A stretch of DNA of 64,000 nucleotides from Eurosta solidaginis (GCF_040869045.1 NC_090319.1:357633739-357697738), one strand, 5' to 3'; positions 45,151 to 57,549 are shown, counted from the first letter of the stretch. Notes: a model not told the origin generated them from the sequence alone. Made by a program: numbers and translations.

Positions 45151-45749
45151 ACTTAGACTGCTTACTACTTACATACTACAATTGTCTTAATTCGCTGCTG
45201 GTTTATTTATTTTAAGAAAACAATTCTGCGAAATTCTCCTACTGTGCGGCAAAGAAAATATGTTTGTAATTGTTGAGACGCATGCTGCCCACTTTTGATG
45301 GCACAAATGCAAAATGCATATATATAGACATATGCATGCTTTTGTCCGCGCCAAATTTTTTCTGTAGATGTTCCTATGTATGTGTGTTTGTATTTACATA
45401 TGAGCATTGCGACTCCAATGAGGGCTTTTGCGGCGTTTGTGGCAGTCAAAGTACATCAGTTGTGCGCTTAAGACGAACGTGTGCCGTTTAAAGTTATAGT
45501 CGAGGAAAGTTAAGAAATATATTTCAAAATCGTAAATAAACTACAAAGTCTTCTAACGCACAATTACCTGCTTGATGTAAAAAAAAAAATTATTTACCAA
45601 AAATTTTGTTAAGTGTTGGTGACAAAAATCCTGCTGTGGCTACTTGTAGGTGGTGCGAAGAGTTCTAAAACAATACAAACGAATAGCTCTGGAGAAACGC
45701 CAGCACAAATGCGCATATTCTGCGTATCTTATTGATTTACATTTTTCAG
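45151..45749. other. Non-coding, no gene assigned
   Basis: Some GC-richer stretches but no frame with recognised similarity. Confidence 0.35.
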
Positions 45750-45913
45750 TGCAATGCCCGAGACACAATCAAGTTTTTCATTTAGATGCGTTCAACGCAA
45801 TATTATGCGGTCCACTAACATCGCCACAATCAATGAAGATGTTGCGAAATAAATATAAAGGAACTTCAGACTTGGCAAATGAAGTTTATTTCGCCTTGCC
45901 CATTCACATATAA
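45750..45913 (+). CDS. Candidate terminal exon, unknown protein
   Basis: It follows a good acceptor (TTTACATTTTTCAG). The frame reads QCPRHNQVFHLDAFNAILCG, PLTSPQSMKMLRNKYKG, then TSDLANEVYFALPIHI and a stop. Codon use looks protein-like and the composition is less AT-rich than the flanks. I do not recognise the family, and no upstream exon was identified. Confidence 0.3.
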
Positions 45914-46009
45914 AATTTCGCGAAACTCTGTTATGAATATTCTATTCTCACTATACAAGAAAAATACTTACTAACACATTTTGTGTTCTATTGATTTGTT
46001 TAATCGCAA

Positions 46010-47975
46010 TTTTTATACTCAGTTGAGCAGAGCTCACATAGTATATTAAGTTTGATTGGATAACGGTTGGTTGTACATATATAAAGGAATTGAGATAGAT
46101 ATAGACTTCCATATACCAAAATAATCAGGATCGAAAAAAAATTTGATTGAGCCATGTCCGTCCGTCCGTCCGTCCGACCGTCCGTCCGTCCGTTAACACG
46201 ATAACTTGAGTACATTTTGAGGTATCTTGATGAAATTTGGTACGTAGATTCCTGAGCACTCATCTCAGATCGGTATTTAAAATGAACGATATCGGACTAT
46301 AACCACACCCACTTTTTCGATATCGAAAATTTCGAAAAACCGAAAAAGTGCGATAATTCATTACAAAAGACAGATAAAGCGACGAAACTTGGTAGATGAG
46401 TTGAACTTATGACGCAGAATAGAAAATTAGTAAAATTTTGGACAATGGGCGTGGCACCGCCCACTTTTAAAAGAAGGTAATTTAGAAGTTTTGCAAGCTG
46501 TAATTTGGCAGTCGTTGAAGATATCATGATGAACTTCGGCAGGAATGTTACTGCTATTACTATATGTGCGCTCAATAAAAATTAGCAAAATCGGAGAAGG
46601 ACCACGCCTACTTTTAAAAAAAAATTTTTTTTAAAGTAAAATTTTAACAAAAAATTTAATATCCTTACAGTATATAAGTAAATTATGTCACCATTCAACT
46701 CCAGTAATGATGTGGTGCAACAAAATACAAAAATAAAAGAAAATTTCAAAATGGGCGTGGCTCCGCCCTTTTTCATTTAATTTGTCTAGGATACTTTTAA
46801 CGCCATAATTCGAACAAAAACTAACCAATCCTTTTGAAATTTGGTATGGGCATAGATTTTATAACGTTAACTGTTTTCTGTGAAAATGGGCGAAATCGGT
46901 TGATGCCACGCCCAGTTTTTATACACAGTCGTCCGTCTGTCCTTCCGCATGGCCGTTAACACGATAACTTGAGCAAAAATCGGCATATCTTTAATGAACT
47001 TAGTTCACGTGCTTACTTGAACTCACTTTATCTTGGTATGAAAAATGAACGAAATCCGACTATGACCACGCCCACTTTTTCGATATCGAAAATTACGAAA
47101 AATGAAAAAAATGCCATAATTTTATACCAAATACGAAAAAAGGGATGAAACATGGTAAGGTAATTGGATCGTTTTATTGACGCGAAATATAACTTTAGAA
47201 AAAACTTTATAAAATGGTTGTGACACCTACCATATTAAGTAGAAGAAAATTAAAAAAGTTCTGCAAGGCGAAATAAAAAACCCTTAAAATCTTGGCAGGT
47301 ACTACATATATAAATAAATTAGCGGTATCCAACAGATGATGTTCTGGGTCACCCTGGTCCACATTTTGGTCGATATCTGGAAAATGCCCTCACATATACA
47401 ACTACCACCACTCACTTTTAAAACTCTCAATAATACCTTTAATTTGATACCCATATCGTACAAACTTATTCTAGAGTCACCCCTGGTCCACCTTTATGGC
47501 AATATCTCGAAAAGGCGTCCACCTATAGAACTAAGTCCCACGCCCTTTTAAAATACTCATTAAAACCTTTCATTTGATACCCATATCGTACAAACGCATT
47601 CTAGAGTCACCCCTGGTCCACCTTTATGGCGATATCTCGAAAAGGCGAACACCTATAGAACGCAGGCCACTCCCTTTTCAAATACTCATTAACACCTTTC
47701 ATTTGATACCCATATCGTACAAACGCATTCTAGAGTCAACTCTGATCCACCTTTATGGCTATATCCCTAAATGGCGTCCACCTATAGAACTATGGCCCAC
47801 TCCCTCATAAAATACTCTTTAATGCCTTTCATTTGATACACATGTCATACAAACATATTCCAGGTTTTCCCTCGGTTCATTTTCCTACATGGTTATTTTC
47901 ACTTATGTTGTCACCATAGCTCTCAACTGAGTATGTAATGTTCGGTTACACCCGAACTTAACCTTCCTTACTTGT
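46010..47975 (-). mobile_element. Family 1 element, copy E (left arm of a 4-kb palindrome)
   Basis: Minus-oriented full-length copy: TTTTTATACTCAGTTGAGCA at its low-coordinate end, (CCGT)n at 46157-46193, and four to five 120-bp tandem units (47330-47880) with CATTTGATACCCATATCGTA and CTGGTCCACCTTTATGGC. It ends in TTCGGTTACACCCGAA and CTTCCTTACTTGTT. Short frames within it are not genes. Confidence 0.92.
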
Positions 47976-48015
47976 TAAATGTGAAATATGTTTAAAAAGT
48001 AACAACGCATGGGAA

Positions 48016-50036
48016 AACAAGTAAGGAAGGCTAAGTTTGGGTGTAACCGAACATTATACATACTCAGCTTAGAACTTTGGAGACAGGGAAAAATAACCAT
48101 TTAGCAAAATTAACCCTGCAATGTGTTTGTATGACATGTGTTTCAAATGGAAGGTGTTAAAGAGTATTTTAAAAGGGAGTGGGCCATAGTTCTATAGGGG
48201 GACGCCTTTTCGAGATATCGCCATAAAGGTGGACCAGGTGACACTAGAATGTGTTTTTGTACGATATGGGCATCAAATGAAAGGTGTTAATGAGTATTTT
48301 AAAAGGGAGTAATCCTTAGTTCCATAGGTGGACGCCGTTTCGAGATATCGCCACAAAGGTGGACCAGGGGTGACTCTAGAATGTGTTTGTACGATATGGG
48401 TATCAAATGAAAGGTGTTAATGAGTATTTTAATAGGGAGTGGGCCTTAGTTCTATAGGTGGCCGCCTTTTCGAGATATCGCCATAAAGGTGGACCAGGTG
48501 ACACTAGAATGTGTTTTTGTACGATATGGGTATCAAATGAAAGGTGCTAATGAGTATTTTAATAGGGAGTGGGCCTTAGTTCTATAGGTGGCCGCCTTTT
48601 CGAGCTATCGTCATAAAGGTGGACCAGGGGTGACTATAGAATGTATTAAAGGTATTAATGAGGGTTTTAAAAGGGAGTGGCCCTTAGTTTTATATGTGAA
48701 GTCGTTTTCGAGATATCGACCAAAATGTGGACCAGGGTAACCCAGAACATCATCTGTCGGGTACCGCTAATTTATTTATATATGTAATACCAGGAACAGT
48801 ATTCCTGTCAAGATTACAAGGGCGTTCGATTTCGCCCTGCAGAACTTTTGTCATTTTCTTCTACTTAATATGGTAGGTTTCACACCCATTTTACAAAGTT
48901 TTTTCTGAAGTTATATTTTGCGTCAATAAACCAACCCAATTACCATGTTTCATCTCTTTTTTCATATTTGGTATAGAATTATGGCACTTTTTTCATTTTT
49001 CGTAATTTTCGATATCGAAAAAGTGGGCGTGGTCATAGTCGTATTTCGGCCATTTTTTATACCAAGATAAAGTGAGTTCAGATAAGTAGAACTAAGTTTA
49101 GTAAAGATATGTCGATTTTTGCTCAAGTTATCGTATTAAGGGCCGAGTGGGGGGACAGACGGACGACCCTGTATAAAAACTGGGCGTGGCTTCAACCGAT
49201 TTCGACCATTTTCACAGAAAACAGTTAACGTCATAAAATCTATGCCCCTATGGCTACCAAATTTCAAAAGGATTTGTAAATTTTCGTTCGATTTATGGCA
49301 TTAAAAGTATTCTAGACGAATTAAATGAAAAAGGGCGGAGCCATGCCCATTTTGAAATTTTCTTTTAGTTTTGTATTTTGTTGCACCATATAATTACTGG
49401 AGTTGAATTTTCACATAATTTACTAATATACTGTAAAGATATTCAATTTTTTGTTAAATTTTGACTTAAAAAAAAATTTTTTTTCAAAAGTGGGCGTGTT
49501 CGTAATCCGATTTTGCTAATTTTTCCTTAGCACACATACGGTAATAGAAGTAACGTTCCTGCCAAATTGCATCATGATATCTTCAACGTCTGCCAAATTA
49601 CAGCTTGCAAACTTTCTTTTAAAAGTGGGCGGTGCCACGCCTATTTTCCAAAATTTTACCAATTTTCTATTGTGTGTCATAAGGTCAACCCACCTGCCAA
49701 GTTTCATCGCTTTAGCCGTCTTTGGTAATGAATTATCGCACTTTTTCGGTTTTCCGTAATTTCCGATATCGAAAAAGTGGGCGTGGTTATTGTCCGATTT
49801 CGTTCATTTTAAACAGCGATCTGAGATGGGTGCCCAGGAACTTATATACCAAATTTTATCTAGATACCTCAAAATTTACTCAAGTTATCGTGTTTACGCA
49901 CGGACGGACGGACGGGCGGACATGGCTAAATGAATTTCTTTTTTCGCCCAAATCATTTTGATATATAGAAGTCTATATCTAACTCGATTAGTTTATGCCG
50001 TTATATACTCTGTGAGCTCTGCTGAGCTGAGTATAA
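48016..50036 (+). mobile_element. Family 1 element, copy F (right arm of a 4-kb palindrome)
   Basis: Plus-oriented full-length copy: CAAGTAAGGAAGGCTAAGTT, then GGGTGTAACCGAACATTATA and ACTCAGCTTAGAAC. Four to five 120-bp units follow at 48130-48720 (GGGTATCAAATGAAAGGTG, TTTCGAGATATCGCCATAAA). The body ends with (GGAC)n at 49902-49922 and GCTGAGCTGAGTATAATAA. It faces copy E head to head across 40 bp. Confidence 0.92.
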
Positions 50037-51089
50037 TAATGTCACTTGCAAAGTGTGAAAGCACCTTAATGTCAAATTCTTCTTCTTATGCTTTGCTTGC
50101 AACAAAAGTAGGAAGATGGCTACTTTTTCACGTCAGAGAGCGCTAGTGTCGTTCGATCTGCCGTTTTCCATAAAAAAAAACGTGCAATCTACTCATAATG
50201 TATAAGGTTGTGTTAAACGCATCTATATGAAAAACTGCTTATGTGACGGGCCTTTAACTTAAACATAATTAAACTTTGTGCTTAACTTCTCAAAAGACTT
50301 TAAGCGTTAAACTGCAGCTAGTAGCTAATATCAATGATCAAATTTGCTTTACGTCTCACAAACATATTTGATATTCACATTAAAAAAACAGACGTACATT
50401 TTTGGTAATGTTGCCATCAGCAGTGCCCTTAATCCTTTTCAGACCTTAGAGCTCGCTGTGAAGCTTAATAATTATTTCCAAAATTTAATACTGAAGTTAT
50501 TTCCGAAGTAGCTGGCTAATCCGAATTAACTCGCTCTGTGTTTGGGCGGCGATATAAGTACAAATATTCTATATTCGGTTGGACATCCGTTTTGTTGCAT
50601 TCGCCATTGAGTTTGCTGTTCCGGTTGTTTACTCGTCGCTTCTTTACTGTGTTGTGGTGACATTGTGTCTCTTAATATTTTTTTTTTTTTGTTACTGGAC
50701 GAGTCTCGATGTCGTCGCCTCCATCATAATCTTCTCTACGCTATCAAACTCTAAGTAATACCTATATTTATTCACCCACATATTTTTCTCTCTCATCGAC
50801 TATCGGTTTAAAAAAACGTTGCAGTTTAACATCCGATTTGGCGCCAAATATAAGGCTGCATTCGAGAGAAATATTTCGTTTTCGTTTTATCTAGCTTTTG
50901 CAAAAAATGCACACAACCTATGCGGGTATTGCTTGTTGTACGAACGTGGACTTTTGAATATCCACTGATGCGAATCCGGTTTGAGAGTATTTTCAACAAT
51001 TAAGCATATCAGTATTATCGTAATATATTCACATACCATATCCCACGTTCATTTTAGACCATTATTTGCAATTTATTATACCGTGTTCG
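50037..51089. other. Non-coding, no gene recognised
   Basis: Mixed AT-rich sequence between family 1 copy F and an RTE LINE. No supported gene. Confidence 0.4.
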
Positions 51090-51870
51090 CTTTTACTGAC
51101 ATTTGAGCCACATCTTCTATCAAAAAGACATAAGTTTGAAGTCACATTTCGCTATCCGAATAAAAGCAAAATATTTAACATATCATTAATCTACGCCCAT
51201 GCACCGAAGAAAGAGAAAGTCAGTGAAGTGAAAGACGCTTTCGATGAACGTTCAGGTTGCACATACGAGCGCTGCATCCGCCATGATATAAAAGTCGTAC
51301 TTGGCACCTTTAACGCCAGGGTGGGCAAGGAAAGTGTTTTTGTCCCCACAGTCGGAAAGTTCAGCCTGAACAATGACACTTCTCCTAATGGACTGAAGCT
51401 GGTCTACTTCGCTGGTGATCTAAACATGGTTGTCTTCAGCACGACGTTCACGCATAATATATACATCGAGCTTCATGGCTGTCGAAAATCATGCAATCAG
51501 ATCAACTACGTTGTGATAGACGGACGGCATGGCATGCCTCCAGTGCTTTAGATGTGCGCACGATTCGAGGACCTAACATCGACTCAGACAGTTTCATCGT
51601 CTCACCCAAAAGACGCGGCTAAAGCCAAGGAACAAAAAACACAAAGAAATCTAGGCAACGAAGGGATGCAACCGCGACAGACGGCAGACATCCTCTCTGA
51701 GAGCACAAGTCAACACGATGGAATGCAGGAACAGTGGGAACATAATTATAGAACTTCGTACCGCCGCGGAGGGAAAAATTTGCTACTGGAAGCCACGGAA
51801 CAAACAACTGGAACATTTCAGTATGCCGCGATACATCGGCACTCTGATGTTTGGGAATGTACCTAGCCTT
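51090..51870 (+). mobile_element. RTE-type LINE endonuclease fragment
   Basis: The frame at 51066-51551 reads NISLIYAHAPKKEKVSEVKDA, the block with VVLGTFNARVGKES, then VGKFSLNNDTSPNGLKLVYFA and NQINYVVIDGRHG. These are standard blocks of the RTE-clade apurinic-like endonuclease (GDFNAKVG, SPNG, NQIDHV). The usual GDFNA is GTFNA and NQIDH is NQINY, so catalytic Asp residues are lost. A shifted frame continues to about 51870. It is inactive. Confidence 0.8.
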
Positions 51871-52599
51871 TTGTAGCAATATAGGAGTATTACATATATT
51901 AACTGAGCAGAAAAAAGTAATGTTCATCATACGTCCCGCCCTGTATGACCAATTTAAAGTAGCACAAAACTGCAAATTGTCAAGATATATACAATTAATC
52001 TTGCTTTATATCTCTTGCAGACCTTCCTTTACTTAAATGACCCTTTAAATATATTTCTCAAAATTTTTATACAACCCTCTGCACTATAAAGAGATGCTGA
52101 CAGCGCATTTTCCGGCACTTCACAGACTGACCTGGGGATTCTTCTTTAATATTAAAATTCGTCGACCTGTCTAAATGGCCAGCTTTTAGTAAATAAATTA
52201 CATAAAACCATTAAATTTTGGAACTTTTTCGCGGTGCTAAGTCTCCAAACCAAGGGTCTGCATTCCATAGCACAATTGTGTTATCATTCCGTATACGGAC
52301 ATGCAACTTTATTTTTTGTCGACCCATGCTCTCAAGACACTTTCTTCATTTTGATGAAGTGCAACTGATGTGGTGGTGACTTTTCACAATTTTCATTCAT
52401 CACTTATAATGAGGTGCTGACCGTGAATTTCTCGTTGCTCACCAGTCTTGCTCACGGTCTTCTCAGAGCTTATTCTGTATAATAAGCTGTTATTGCTGAC
52501 CTTAGCCAAAGCTTCCACAACTAAAATACAACCAAATTTGAAAAATAGTCATTCATAAAGGGCCTCAATATCACTTTCTTTGAGAGACGCAACAAATTA
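51871..52599. other. No gene recognised
   Basis: Possibly transposon-derived but not assignable. On the minus strand, scattered codons do not form a transposase-like domain. Confidence 0.35.
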
Positions 52600-53270
52600 A
52601 ATGTGGTTACATTGAAATGGTAGCCCTTAGTCAATGTCCACTTCAGTGGCACAACGCTATTGACTGTCTTATACCCAAAAATATTAGGCATGACGGTCGA
52701 TCAGGATCTACAATTTGGCGAGCATGTAGCCGGCCTCTTGTATGCTACGCGTCCCCGGTGTGGTCTCCAAGCCTAAAGGTAACTCACTGGAAGAAAATAC
52801 AGGCCTGTAAAACACTGCTCTCAGAACTGCTACGGGCTGTATTCTTATCTTCCCAGAATATCATCTACACAGTGAGGCACAGTTCCTGTTGAATATCCGG
52901 AAACGTGGGTATCGCAACAAAACATTTGATTGAAGAGAGCCCGCCTCGCAGGGGTTTAAAAAGTAATATCCGCAAGCATTATGAAGAAAAACGCCACCAG
53001 AAATTACATTAGTTCCACATAAAGACGTCGGATCTCTATGTTAGGAATTGTCCGGCGAACCCGTTATTAAAGATAAATACCCTGAACTCGCAGAAGAGAA
53101 AAGCTTTCTCAACTTCGATCTGGATACTGCTTCTTCTTGGATTCATCAAGGAAAGCAAGTGGTTCGTTGAGGACCACTAGGAGGTACCTGCACTTACTAA
53201 GGGCATTCAAAATGGACAAAAATGTATCCGAGTGGAAGTGTGAGTAATACCGACGCACGCCCTCTTAACC
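52600..53270 (+). mobile_element. Jockey-like LINE fragment, post-RT region (copy 5)
   Basis: Broken frames give an MTVDQDLQFGEHV-like stretch, CYASPVWSPSLKVTHWKKIQ, ACKTLL and LRAVFLSSQNIIYT. A stretch matching LLNIRKRGYRNKTFD, NPLLKINTLNSQKRKAFSTS-like and GCTTCTTCTTGGATTCATCA sequence follows. The plus-strand 3' end is near 53270 (AACCTAACCTAACC). Confidence 0.75.
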
Positions 53271-54201
53271 TAACCTAACCAAAACAAAGTTCAAACAAGA
53301 AGAAATCTGTCCGGTCTTTTTATTCTATCACATATCAAAAGTCCCATCTTCATGTGATCCAACGATGACTTAGACACAATTTTCATAATATTTAATGTGT
53401 ACTTAGTACATGTGCTGAATTAAAATTTTTCGCGGTTTGGTGGATTTGCCATTATCTGCGCCATTGTTTATGTGAACATATTGCTTACTTCCATAAATTC
53501 TAATTGAACTTTTCGCTAAAATATTTTTCTACCTTTATCGCTGGCTATTTTTAACACCCAATACGGCAACTTTCATCATTTTTTTATTAATTTGATTGAA
53601 TACATACAAACATTGTTGCTTCTGTTTATTTAAATGTTTTATTTCGATATATTGCAAAAAATGTCAGTGCCAATGAAAAGATAAATAGAGCGCACACGTA
53701 TCTGAATAAGAGCTAAAACATTGGCGGTTTAGCTAACTCAAATAAAGGCGATCGCATTTTCAGACGCTTGTGAGAAAATATATTTGTTTAATATACATAC
53801 ATATGTATATGCATGAAAATGTTTGAATATGCTACTCAATTTTGTTCGCGATGCTCAATTTTCATATAAAATCCTTCATTCTTGAAAAGCGTTTCGTATA
53901 GAAAGGATGGCAAATTCGCATTGTTAACACTTTAAGAGCGGCATTGTGTGTGATGTAAATTTGCGCGTAATAATTTCGTTTTGTGAAGTGAAAACTTAAC
54001 AGAAATTTATAAAAAATATGGGTTTTTGTACTAAATAATAAAAATAGTAATAAATATTTACACTGAAGAAAAAAATTATTGATTGCGAAGACAAACTAAC
54101 TGGTAGTTGACTATTTTACGGGAAAGTAACTCACTTTTGGTCAGCTACAAAAAGTTAGCTACTAGCTGGCTGAAAAGTCATGCAAAGTTGCCATCGCAAC
54201 C
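53271..54201. other. AT-rich non-coding, no gene recognised
   Basis: No exon-like frame found between the LINE fragment and family 1 copy G. Confidence 0.4.
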
Positions 54202-55254
54202 ACTAAGTAAATTATGTCAACATTCAACTCCAGTAATGATATGGTGCAACAAAATACAAAACTAAAAGAAAATTTCAAAATGGGCGTGACTCCGCCCCTT
54301 TCATTTAATTCGTCAAGAATACTTTTAATGCCATAAATCGAACAAAAATTTACCAATCCTTTTGAAATTTGGTAGGGGCATAGATTTTATGCCGCTAACT
54401 GTTTTCTGTGAAAATGGGCGAAATCGTTTGAAGCCACGCCCAGTTTTTATACACAGTCTTCCATCTGTCCTTCCGCTCGGCCGCTAACACGATAACATGA
54501 GCAAAAATAGATATATCTTTACTAAACTTAGTTCACACACTTATCTGAACTCACTTTATCTTGGTATAAAAACTTGCCGAAATCCGACTATGACCACGCC
54601 CACTTTTTCGATATCGAAAATTAAGAAAAATGAAAAAAAAACCATAATTCTATTCCAAATATGAAAAAAGAGATGAAACATGGTAATTGGATTGGTTTAT
54701 TGACGCAAAATATAACTTTAGAAAAAACTTTGTAAAATGTGTGTGACACCTACCATATAAAGTAGACGAAAATGACAAAAGTTCTGCAGGGCGAAATCAA
54801 ACGCCCTTGGAATCTTGGCAGGAATACTGTTCCCGGTATTACATATATAAATAAATTAGCGGTACCCGACAGATGATGTTCTGGGTCACCCTGGTCCACA
54901 TTTTGGTCGATATCTCGAAAACGCCTTCACATATAAAACTAAGGGCCACTCCCTTTTAAAACCCTCATTAATACCTTTCATTTGATACCCGTATCGTGCA
55001 AACACATTCTAGAGTCACCCCTGGTCCACCTTTGTGGCGATATCCTGAAATGGCGTCCACCTATAGAACTATGGCCACTCCCTTTTAAAATACTCTTTAA
55101 TACCTTCCATTTGAAACCCATGTCATATAAACACATTCCAGGGTTACCCAAGGTTAATTTTGCTAAATGGTGATTTTCCCTTATTTTGTCTCCAAAGCTT
55201 TCAGCTGAGTATGTAATGTTCGGTTACACCCGAACCTAGCCTTCCTTACTTGTT
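54202..55254 (-). mobile_element. Family 1 element, copy G (low-coordinate end truncated)
   Basis: Minus-oriented. It begins abruptly at TAAGTAAATTATGTCAACAT, lacking the GTCCGTCC and AGCTGAGTATA end, and runs through two to three 120-bp units to GTTCGGTTACACCCGAAC and CCTTCCTTACTTGTT. Confidence 0.9.
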
Positions 55255-55937
55255 TGTTTCTTGTTTTAGTCGTATTTTGGTTACGACGAGATAGTGATAC
55301 GAGCCGATGTTAGATCTCGAATTGTGCCACACATCCAAAATCCTGAAGGTATCCCGTTCGTCTGTCATAAGGTGATTGATCTGATTGCTTGTAATTCATA
55401 TATCATGTACCACATATGTACATACATATATCGGATAATAATAGGGATTAATTTTGAAAACATTCCACCACAAGTGGTATCAACTCGTAGATATCAACGG
55501 TTGTAATGTTTGTAGAACCTGTGACAAAAAATTTTTATATTTTTGTCTGTAGATATCGAAGAGCAGTTTTTCATACACAAACTCAGTTGCATCCTTCAAC
55601 AAAATAATATCTAAGTTGAATAAAAGCTACCTACTCCCTCCCTTCCCCCAAAAGTGCATCATATGAAATATTCTCCAACGCAAGTTTCAAACTTCTTCAT
55701 GATTGTTCAGAAAAGTGGAAGCAACAAGGTTGAAATGTAAACAAACAAAAATTTATTCAAACAAAATATTGGACAGTTGTTTGCTAAATAAACTATAACA
55801 TAAAATACTTAGTGATGACTACCCAAACAACAAGAAATGTAGCGTATAGAATATCATAATCTACTACTCGCTGAGAAATTAATAAATCGCCGCTAGCAAC
55901 TACTCAAACTAAAACGACAACAACAAAAATAATCAAA
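55255..55937 (+). other. Upstream region / 5' UTR of the AstA receptor exon
   Basis: Non-coding. The last ~140 bases are A/C-rich (CAACTACTCAAACTAAAACG, then ACAACAACAAAAATAATC), typical of a fly 5' UTR. No confident TATA or initiator can be placed, and the transcription start may lie in an upstream exon. Confidence 0.45.
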
Positions 55938-56495
55938 ATGATGTTTGATGTACAAAATGTAACAGAATCCTTTTCAAGTCCTTCAAATCATAATAAAATT
56001 AACTCAGGAGAGTTGGAACAGTTCGAAGAAATAAGTGAGCTATCGCCAGAACTTCGCAGTTTCGTACGTATCGTTGTGCCATTTTGTTTTGGCATTATTG
56101 CTATAACCGGCTTTTTCGGCAATACGCTCGTCATACTCGTTGTATTCTTCAACCAGCAAATGTATTCCACAACCAATATACTAATTGTTAATTTAGCTGT
56201 AGCCGATTTACTTTTTGTTGTATTTTGCATACCATTCACTGCAACCGATTATATTACCGCGTATTGGCCTTTCGGTGATTTGTGGTGTCGATCGGTGCAA
56301 TATTTGGTTGTTGTAACTGCATTTGCAAGCATTTATACATTGGTGTTAATGTCGGTTGATCGGTATTTGGCCGTCGTACATCCAATACGATCGCGACAAT
56401 TACGCACGGAATCGGTAACGAAGATGGCAATTGGTATGTTGTGGGTGATCATTTTGGCAATATCGTTGCCGGTGCCATTGATACATGGTTTAACG
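55938..56495 (+). CDS. AstA-R2: Allatostatin-A receptor 2-like GPCR, first coding exon (TM1-TM4)
   Basis: Encodes 186 residues of a class A, galanin-receptor-like GPCR for the neuropeptide allatostatin-A, acting at the plasma membrane. The start ATG at 55938 sits in a fly-type context (CAAAATG), with a second ATG just behind. The extracellular N-terminus (1-43) has a glycosylation sequon at N7. TM1 spans about 44-71 (FFGNTLVILVV, N62), TM2 78-102 (LIVNLAVADLLF, D90), TM3 114-140, and TM4 162-184. C117 is the conserved cysteine at the start of TM3; D141-R142-Y143 is the DRY box, followed by LAVVHPIRSR. VVTAFASIYTLVLMS and VVHPIRSR resemble Drosophila AstA-R2 more than AstA-R1 as I recall them. 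The exon ends phase 0 after T186 at ACG|GTAAGT. The frame continuing to 56630 is intron. TM5-TM7 exons were not found downstream. Confidence 0.9.
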
Positions 56496-56957
56496 GTAAG
56501 TGGAAAAAAACTAAATAGTTTTATGGTAGTAGAAAAATATCGGCTATTACTATTTAACTTTTTAACTAACACTATGGCCTACTTGCAGAACGGCAAGTTA
56601 ACTTCTCAACTCAGAGTTATCCTGACGTGATATTTTTGACAACTTTTTGAAATTAGTTCTGAGGTACCAAAAATAAATTACCGTTCTGCAAAACTATGAG
56701 AGTGATATTTTAAAATAAGTAACAGGTTGAAAATGCAGTTCATGTGTATGTTCGCTGTGAAATGTACGAATAAACTTGCTTTGAGTGGGACGTTCACCAC
56801 ATCACATAATGCTTCACATATATATATATATGTTGAATAAGATCGAATGGTGAAAATGCCAGCATTTGAAAGCATTATTTGCATTTATAGGTATGTATTT
56901 TTATTTCAGCTTGACATACATACAATTTGCACTATGGTGATTTAATGAATATATTTA
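56496..56957 (+). other. First intron of the AstA receptor (start)
   Basis: Begins at a strong donor GTAAGT. No next exon is recognised before 64000. A (TA)n run lies near 56817-56830. Confidence 0.6.
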
Positions 56958-57272
56958 CCCCAGCAGGCTAGGGGGCATAGAATATACCCGCGGCAGGTAT
57001 TGTCAACCTCAACTACCCGTGGCGAATCCTGTTTCTTTAACAGCCGAGGCTCTGGCGACCCTGAGCTCCTCATGGATCTAGGGGGTGGGAGGACGGGATG
57101 GAATAGAAGGTTTCATGTGGTCATACCAAATCGGTCCCGAGATGGTCGGCCTAGTAGCTAATGGTGCTTGTTACCGGAAAGTACCGGATCTGCCTCCAGC
57201 AAAGGACCATTAACATCGATAACACTCCTCGAGGTCTTCGGGGAGTATCCTTATCGCTACAACAACAACAAT
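56958..57272 (+). mobile_element. SINE-like repeat family D, copy 1 (internally deleted), with CAA tail
   Basis: Shares CCCCAGCRGGYTAGGGG, AGAATATACCCGCGG, GAGGCTCTGGCGACCC and CATCGATAACACTC with 58046-58414 but lacks ~90 bp after CGGCAGGTAT. It ends CGCTACAACAACAACAATAA, like the tail of the jockey-like LINE, which suggests that LINE mobilised it. Confidence 0.7.
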
Positions 57273-57549
57273 AAATCTATTTATATAAAGAGGTTTGAAT
57301 GCATCTTTATGGACTCCGAAAATACTCCGTTGAATTTATTCAAATTTGCAGGGTGTCTTCATAGCAACCCAGAGTTTGTTCTATTCACAGTTCGATTTGC
57401 CTAAAACTTGGTGTATAGCAAGCTCTTTACCTAAAAGACTACGATACTTTTTACTTATGTCAAAAATATAACTCACGCGAGTACATAAGTACCTACACGT
57501 ACTCATTTTTTTCTTTTTATCAATAAAATTGATTTTATATTTCTCACAA

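Noticed and set aside
47336..47810. Frames with repeated LILESPLVHLYGNISK-like units
   Set aside because: Translations of the 120-bp tandem repeat in family 1 copy E.
52060..52560. Possible mariner transposase remnant on the minus strand
   Set aside because: Could not find the D,D34D motifs or a helix-turn-helix; evidence too weak.
53263..53280. Telomere-like CCTAA repeats (AACCTAACCTAACC)
   Set aside because: Only about three units, at the 3' end of a LINE fragment; flies lack this telomere repeat and TTAGG-like ends occur in other LINE tails here.
56496..56630. Extension of the AstA receptor reading frame past TM4
   Set aside because: Follows a consensus donor GTAAGT; the extra residues do not resemble extracellular loop 2 or TM5.
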